From Saccharibacillus kuerlensis DSM 22868 (GTDB taxonomy: Bacteria > Bacillota > Bacilli > Paenibacillales > Paenibacillaceae): a stretch of 64,000 nucleotides of DNA. A model generated the notes under the pieces. The model had not been told where the DNA came from and searched no databases. It was given only the letters and a program-made list of their open reading frames with translations. The DNA is taken from positions 43,413 to 107,412 of the forward strand of contig NZ_KB899286.1 of the NCBI RefSeq assembly GCF_000378145.1. Direction: 5' to 3'. A program made the translations under genes and the position numbers. This document shows, piece after piece, positions 61,350 through 64,000 of the stretch. The stretch's first letter is position 1. Every line of letters begins with the position of its first letter.

Positions 61350-62882
61350 TTACTCCTCCTTCTTCTTTTGAACAGGCAGTTCAATCACAATTCGCAGACC
61401 GCCGCCCGTCCCATGTTCCGCTCTGATGCTTCCGTCCATAAAAGCAATCGCCTTCTCCGAGATCGCGAGACCCAGGCCGCTTCCCCGGTCCGGACTGCTG
61501 CGCGAGGCGTCGCCCCGGTAAAAGACATCGAACAGCTTCGGCAGCGCTTCATCGGTAACACCGGGACCGTCGTCTTCCACTTTAATCCGCAATCTGCCGC
61601 CGGCCTCTCTCGCTTCGACCGACACGGTAACGTCTTCGCGTTCTTTGTATTTCATACTGTTCTCGACAATGTTGGCCAGCACCCGCCGGAACTGAACAGG
61701 ATCGGCATACAGCATCAGTCCTTCTTCAAGTTCGCCAAACGATACCCGCAGTCCCTGTTCCGCATGCTCTTCGGCTGCCGCAAGGAAGAAAGTTTCCAGC
61801 TGTTCGCGCGGATCGAAGTATTCGGGATAATTCGGATAGTCGCCCAGATCCATTTTTGAAAAAAGGAACAGCCGGGACACCATATGGTCGATATCCTCTG
61901 CCTTGGTCTTGATCATTGTCACGTAGCGGCGCTGCGACTCCGGGTTGCTTGCGACTCCATCCAAGAGCCCCTCGGCATATGCCTTGATTGAAGTCAGCGG
62001 AGAACGCAGATCATGTGAGATGCCTGCCATTAACTCTTTGCGGTTCAGTTCCTGCTTCTGTACGGCCCAGACCGACTCCTTCAGCCGGCCCGCCATCTCA
62101 TTGAAAGCTTCACATACCGGCCGGAATTCGTCTTTGCGTGTATATTGAATGCGGTAATCCAGATTGCCATCCCTGATCTGCGTCACACCATCTGCCAGAA
62201 TCTGCAGCGGATGCCGAATCTTCTGGAAAACAAAACGAGTCAGAAAACGGCTGGTGAAAAAGACGACCGTGAACATTCCAAGCAGCAGGCTCAGTGGAAT
62301 CCAGCCGCTTCCCCTGTCATCCTGATCCGCCGGACTGGACGTCTCTCTCGTACTGAACAGCTCAATCCGGTAAGTCTTATTTGTAACCGAATCGCTTACT
62401 TTTTTCACATACAGTTCGTGCCCGTCCTTTCCTACGATTCCCGTTCCGCCGAGCGCCTCCAGCGCTTGAGTCAATTGAGGATCGACAAAAACCTTTTTCC
62501 CGAGCGAGTAACGGAGGGAGCCGGTTTGATTGTCGATATCCGTCTCCGAAGCCGATTCAGAAGCGGAACCGCCTGAAGGAGTCGTGACTGTGTCCGTTTC
62601 GTAGATTCTCAACGCCATATCGTTTTTTTGCAGCAGGCGTTCAATGCGTTCGACCAGAAAGTCCAACTGCATGACTTCGGAAGCGTCGGAATTTTGGAGA
62701 AGCTCTTGAGACGCTGCCATAACGGTATCTCGTCCCTCGTAATAATCGTTGCTGTTTCTAAACTCATAGCCGAAATTCATCCAGAGCAGAAACGTGCCAA
62801 GAATTGACAGCATGATAGCAAGCACGATAGGAATAACAATCATCAGAATATTAGATATGAACAGCCTTCTTTTAATCGTCAT
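61350..62882 (-). CDS. Sensor histidine kinase
   Basis: This kinase has 510 residues. ATG 62882 follows AGGAGAT; the frame is open 37 codons upstream without a site. A first membrane helix (about 9-35) is followed by an extracellular region (to 192) with a Ser/Glu/Thr-rich stretch (SGGSASESASETD), a second helix (194-216) and HAMP. HisKA has MAGISHDLRSPLTSIK (His290). HATPase_c has IVENSMKYKE, VEDDGPGV and GSGLGLAISEKAI. Unlike the other OmpR pair, the kinase gene comes first. The adjacent ABC export operon may be its target. Confidence 0.92.
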   Translation of the reverse strand: MTIKRRLFISNILMIVIPIVLAIMLSILGTFLLWMNFGYEFRNSNDYYEGRDTVMAASQELLQNSDASEVMQLDFLVERIERLLQKNDMALRIYETDTVTTPSGGSASESASETDIDNQTGSLRYSLGKKVFVDPQLTQALEALGGTGIVGKDGHELYVKKVSDSVTNKTYRIELFSTRETSSPADQDDRGSGWIPLSLLLGMFTVVFFTSRFLTRFVFQKIRHPLQILADGVTQIRDGNLDYRIQYTRKDEFRPVCEAFNEMAGRLKESVWAVQKQELNRKELMAGISHDLRSPLTSIKAYAEGLLDGVASNPESQRRYVTMIKTKAEDIDHMVSRLFLFSKMDLGDYPNYPEYFDPREQLETFFLAAAEEHAEQGLRVSFGELEEGLMLYADPVQFRRVLANIVENSMKYKEREDVTVSVEAREAGGRLRIKVEDDGPGVTDEALPKLFDVFYRGDASRSSPDRGSGLGLAISEKAIAFMDGSIRAEHGTGGGLRIVIELPVQKKKEE

Positions 62883-63206
62883 GGGTGATCTCCTGTGTGG
62901 GTTGGGTACGATGCATGCCGATGTTCCGATACCGCGGCCGCTTCCGATCGGATCACAGACGCGCGGATCAGGCAAATCGGGTAAACGGAACAAATCGGCA
63001 GATAGGACTAATCAGTAAATAGGACTAATTGGATAGATCGTTATGGTCAGATAGGCTTCGTGCGTTTTCGTTACTTGAATGATAGCATGCGGGGATAACG
63101 CTGGGGTAAACAGGATTTTAACAAAACATAAACTGGGTGAAAGAATGCGGTGGAAGAAAGCGACAGAAAAAGATTCGGCAGCGGATTTCCAGCAAATGGC
63201 GGCCTA

Positions 63207-63215
63207 TGCTATACT
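63207..63215 (+). promoter_or_regulatory. Extended -10 promoter for the DUF559-like gene
   Basis: TG-C-TATACT is an extended -10 element. A poor TTCCAG box stands 17 nt before TATACT. The predicted leader is about 95 nt. The remaining DNA between 62883 and this site holds no gene; ATAGGACTAAT is repeated at 63002 and 63019. Confidence 0.45.
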
Positions 63216-63246
63216 TTTTTTATTTACAAGTGACCGAGCGACGAAG

Positions 63247-63284
63247 AACGTCCTTTTGGCTTTTGGCCGAGAGGGCGTTTTTTT
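63247..63284 (+). terminator. Attenuator-like hairpin in the DUF559-like leader
   Basis: AACGTCCT pairs with AGGGCGTT (one G-U), with GGCTTTTGGCC-type inner pairing, followed by seven T. It lies between the extended -10 promoter and the gene, so it would stop transcription before the coding region unless prevented. Confidence 0.6.
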
Positions 63285-63318
63285 GCGTTCAGTCTAATTA
63301 AGGGTGGGAAATGATTGA

Positions 63319-64000
63319 ATGGATAAAAAGGGAACTACGACTGCTGCCGAACCGCTGTCCGAATTCGAAACTGCCCACGCGATCTTCTTGGAGCAGCATC
63401 TAAGCCGTCGTTCCGGCGAACGCCGGGGAAGATTGGAGCGAGGGCATCAGTATGCTGAAAAACTGTTTTTACAAAACGTTTGGTGGCCGCTGTTTGGCAG
63501 CCTGAAGCATTTGCATCCCGAGTATGAAATTTACGATTGGAACCGTCGCTCGCAGTTTCTCGACTTTGCTTTTCTTCCGGAAAGCGGCGGGCGGATCGGC
63601 ATCGAATGCGACGGATTTCAAAGCCATATTAAAGACATGGATCGCGAGAAATTCAGTTATGCGCTGAATCGCGATTCGTTTCTCACCGGTCTGGGTTGGA
63701 AAATGCTGCACTTTGCTTTCGATGATATTCAGCGCCGCCCCGAGGTATGCCGAATGCTGCTGCAAATGAGCGCGATGCCGATGATAGTGGGTACGTCTGC
63801 GTCAAAAAGCCCGGGAGTGAGAGGAAACGAGGTGCTGACGCCCATGCAAAAGGATGTGCTTCGATTCGCCTGGCGTCTGGGCAGAGCGATTCGGCCGAAA
63901 GATGTGATCGAGACCTATCGGATAAATTTCCGCACAGCTCGCTCCCTTTTGAACAGCTTAGTCGAGCAGAGCCTAATGAAACCTGTAGGCAGCGGTAAAT
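63319..64000 (+). CDS. DUF559/Vsr-like nuclease-fold protein, cut by the window edge
   Basis: Residues 1-227 are visible. After a charged N-terminus comes the PD-(D/E)XK-like core: DWNRRSQFLDFAFLPESG, GRIGIECDGFQSH with the Glu-x-Asp pair, a helix KDMDREKFSYALNRDSFL, then GWKMLHFAFDDIQRRPEVC. This is the DUF559/Vsr pattern, in which these residues bind metal at the catalytic site. A winged-helix-like region follows (LTPMQKDVLRFAWRLGR, then VIETYRINFRTARSLLNSLV). ATG 63319 is 11 nt after GGGTGG. The target, DNA or RNA, is unknown. Confidence 0.75.
   Translation, partial: MDKKGTTTAAEPLSEFETAHAIFLEQHLSRRSGERRGRLERGHQYAEKLFLQNVWWPLFGSLKHLHPEYEIYDWNRRSQFLDFAFLPESGGRIGIECDGFQSHIKDMDREKFSYALNRDSFLTGLGWKMLHFAFDDIQRRPEVCRMLLQMSAMPMIVGTSASKSPGVRGNEVLTPMQKDVLRFAWRLGRAIRPKDVIETYRINFRTARSLLNSLVEQSLMKPVGSGK

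Overview
The window looks like chromosomal DNA of a Gram-positive member of the Paenibacillaceae (Paenibacillus or Saccharibacillus type). The reasons are strong AGGAGG-type ribosome binding sites, a Bacillus-style deoxyribonucleoside regulon, seven-gene Mrp antiporter order, YesM/YesN-like two-component pairs, PepSY proteins behind an OmpR pair, and roughly balanced base composition. No rRNA, tRNA, phage, insertion sequence or CRISPR array was seen. Functions are read from motifs and remembered family features; no database search was possible.

Layout. 1-6 kb: a secreted RidA-like protein running off the left edge, a chemoreceptor, a MarR-GNAT fusion, a secreted L-asparaginase and a possible acetyltransferase remnant. 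6-12 kb: a complete mrpABCDEFG Na+/H+ antiporter operon with translational overlaps. 12-16.5 kb: a methyltransferase, a small membrane protein with an L7/L12-like tail preceded by an unlisted 51-residue gene, a secreted beta-propeller, a GlsB/YeaQ-type membrane protein and a STAS-like protein. 16.5-24.2 kb: a PPTase and a 2280-residue dimodular NRPS ending in a reductase domain, the architecture of aureusimine/pyrazinone synthetases. 24.4-33.2 kb: deoR, then a c-di-GMP-I riboswitch with a secreted TIM-barrel-like protein, then deoC-cdd-nupC-deoB-deoD-pdp. A perfect 16-bp inverted repeat surrounds the deoC promoter and is the obvious DeoR operator.

33-40 kb: MgtC, a secreted propeller protein, and an OmpR/kinase pair followed by two PepSY proteins with Asp-rich tails. 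40-48.7 kb: one leftward block with a ChvE-MmsA-MmsB type sugar ABC transporter, then a membrane-anchored sugar-binding protein, a LytS/YesM kinase and a YesN regulator. The latter three resemble the XylFII-LytS-YesN sensing system; two cre-like sites precede the transporter. 48.8-57 kb: an NSS transporter, TetR plus a DUF4188 protein, a metallophosphoesterase, a PPGVxPG repeat protein, a small unknown, a ZIP transporter, and an ArsR-MFS pair whose transporter has a long low-complexity loop.

57.2-57.8 kb is a gene-free, repeat-rich stretch: two adjacent heptamer tandem arrays, octamer repeats and four related palindromes. 57.8-63 kb: a secreted protein with an ABC exporter pair, and an OmpR/kinase pair. 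The right edge cuts a DUF559-like nuclease-fold gene with an attenuator-like hairpin in its leader. The best candidates for a little-described system are the NRPS-PPTase locus, the c-di-GMP-controlled secreted protein and the palindrome cluster near 57.5 kb.
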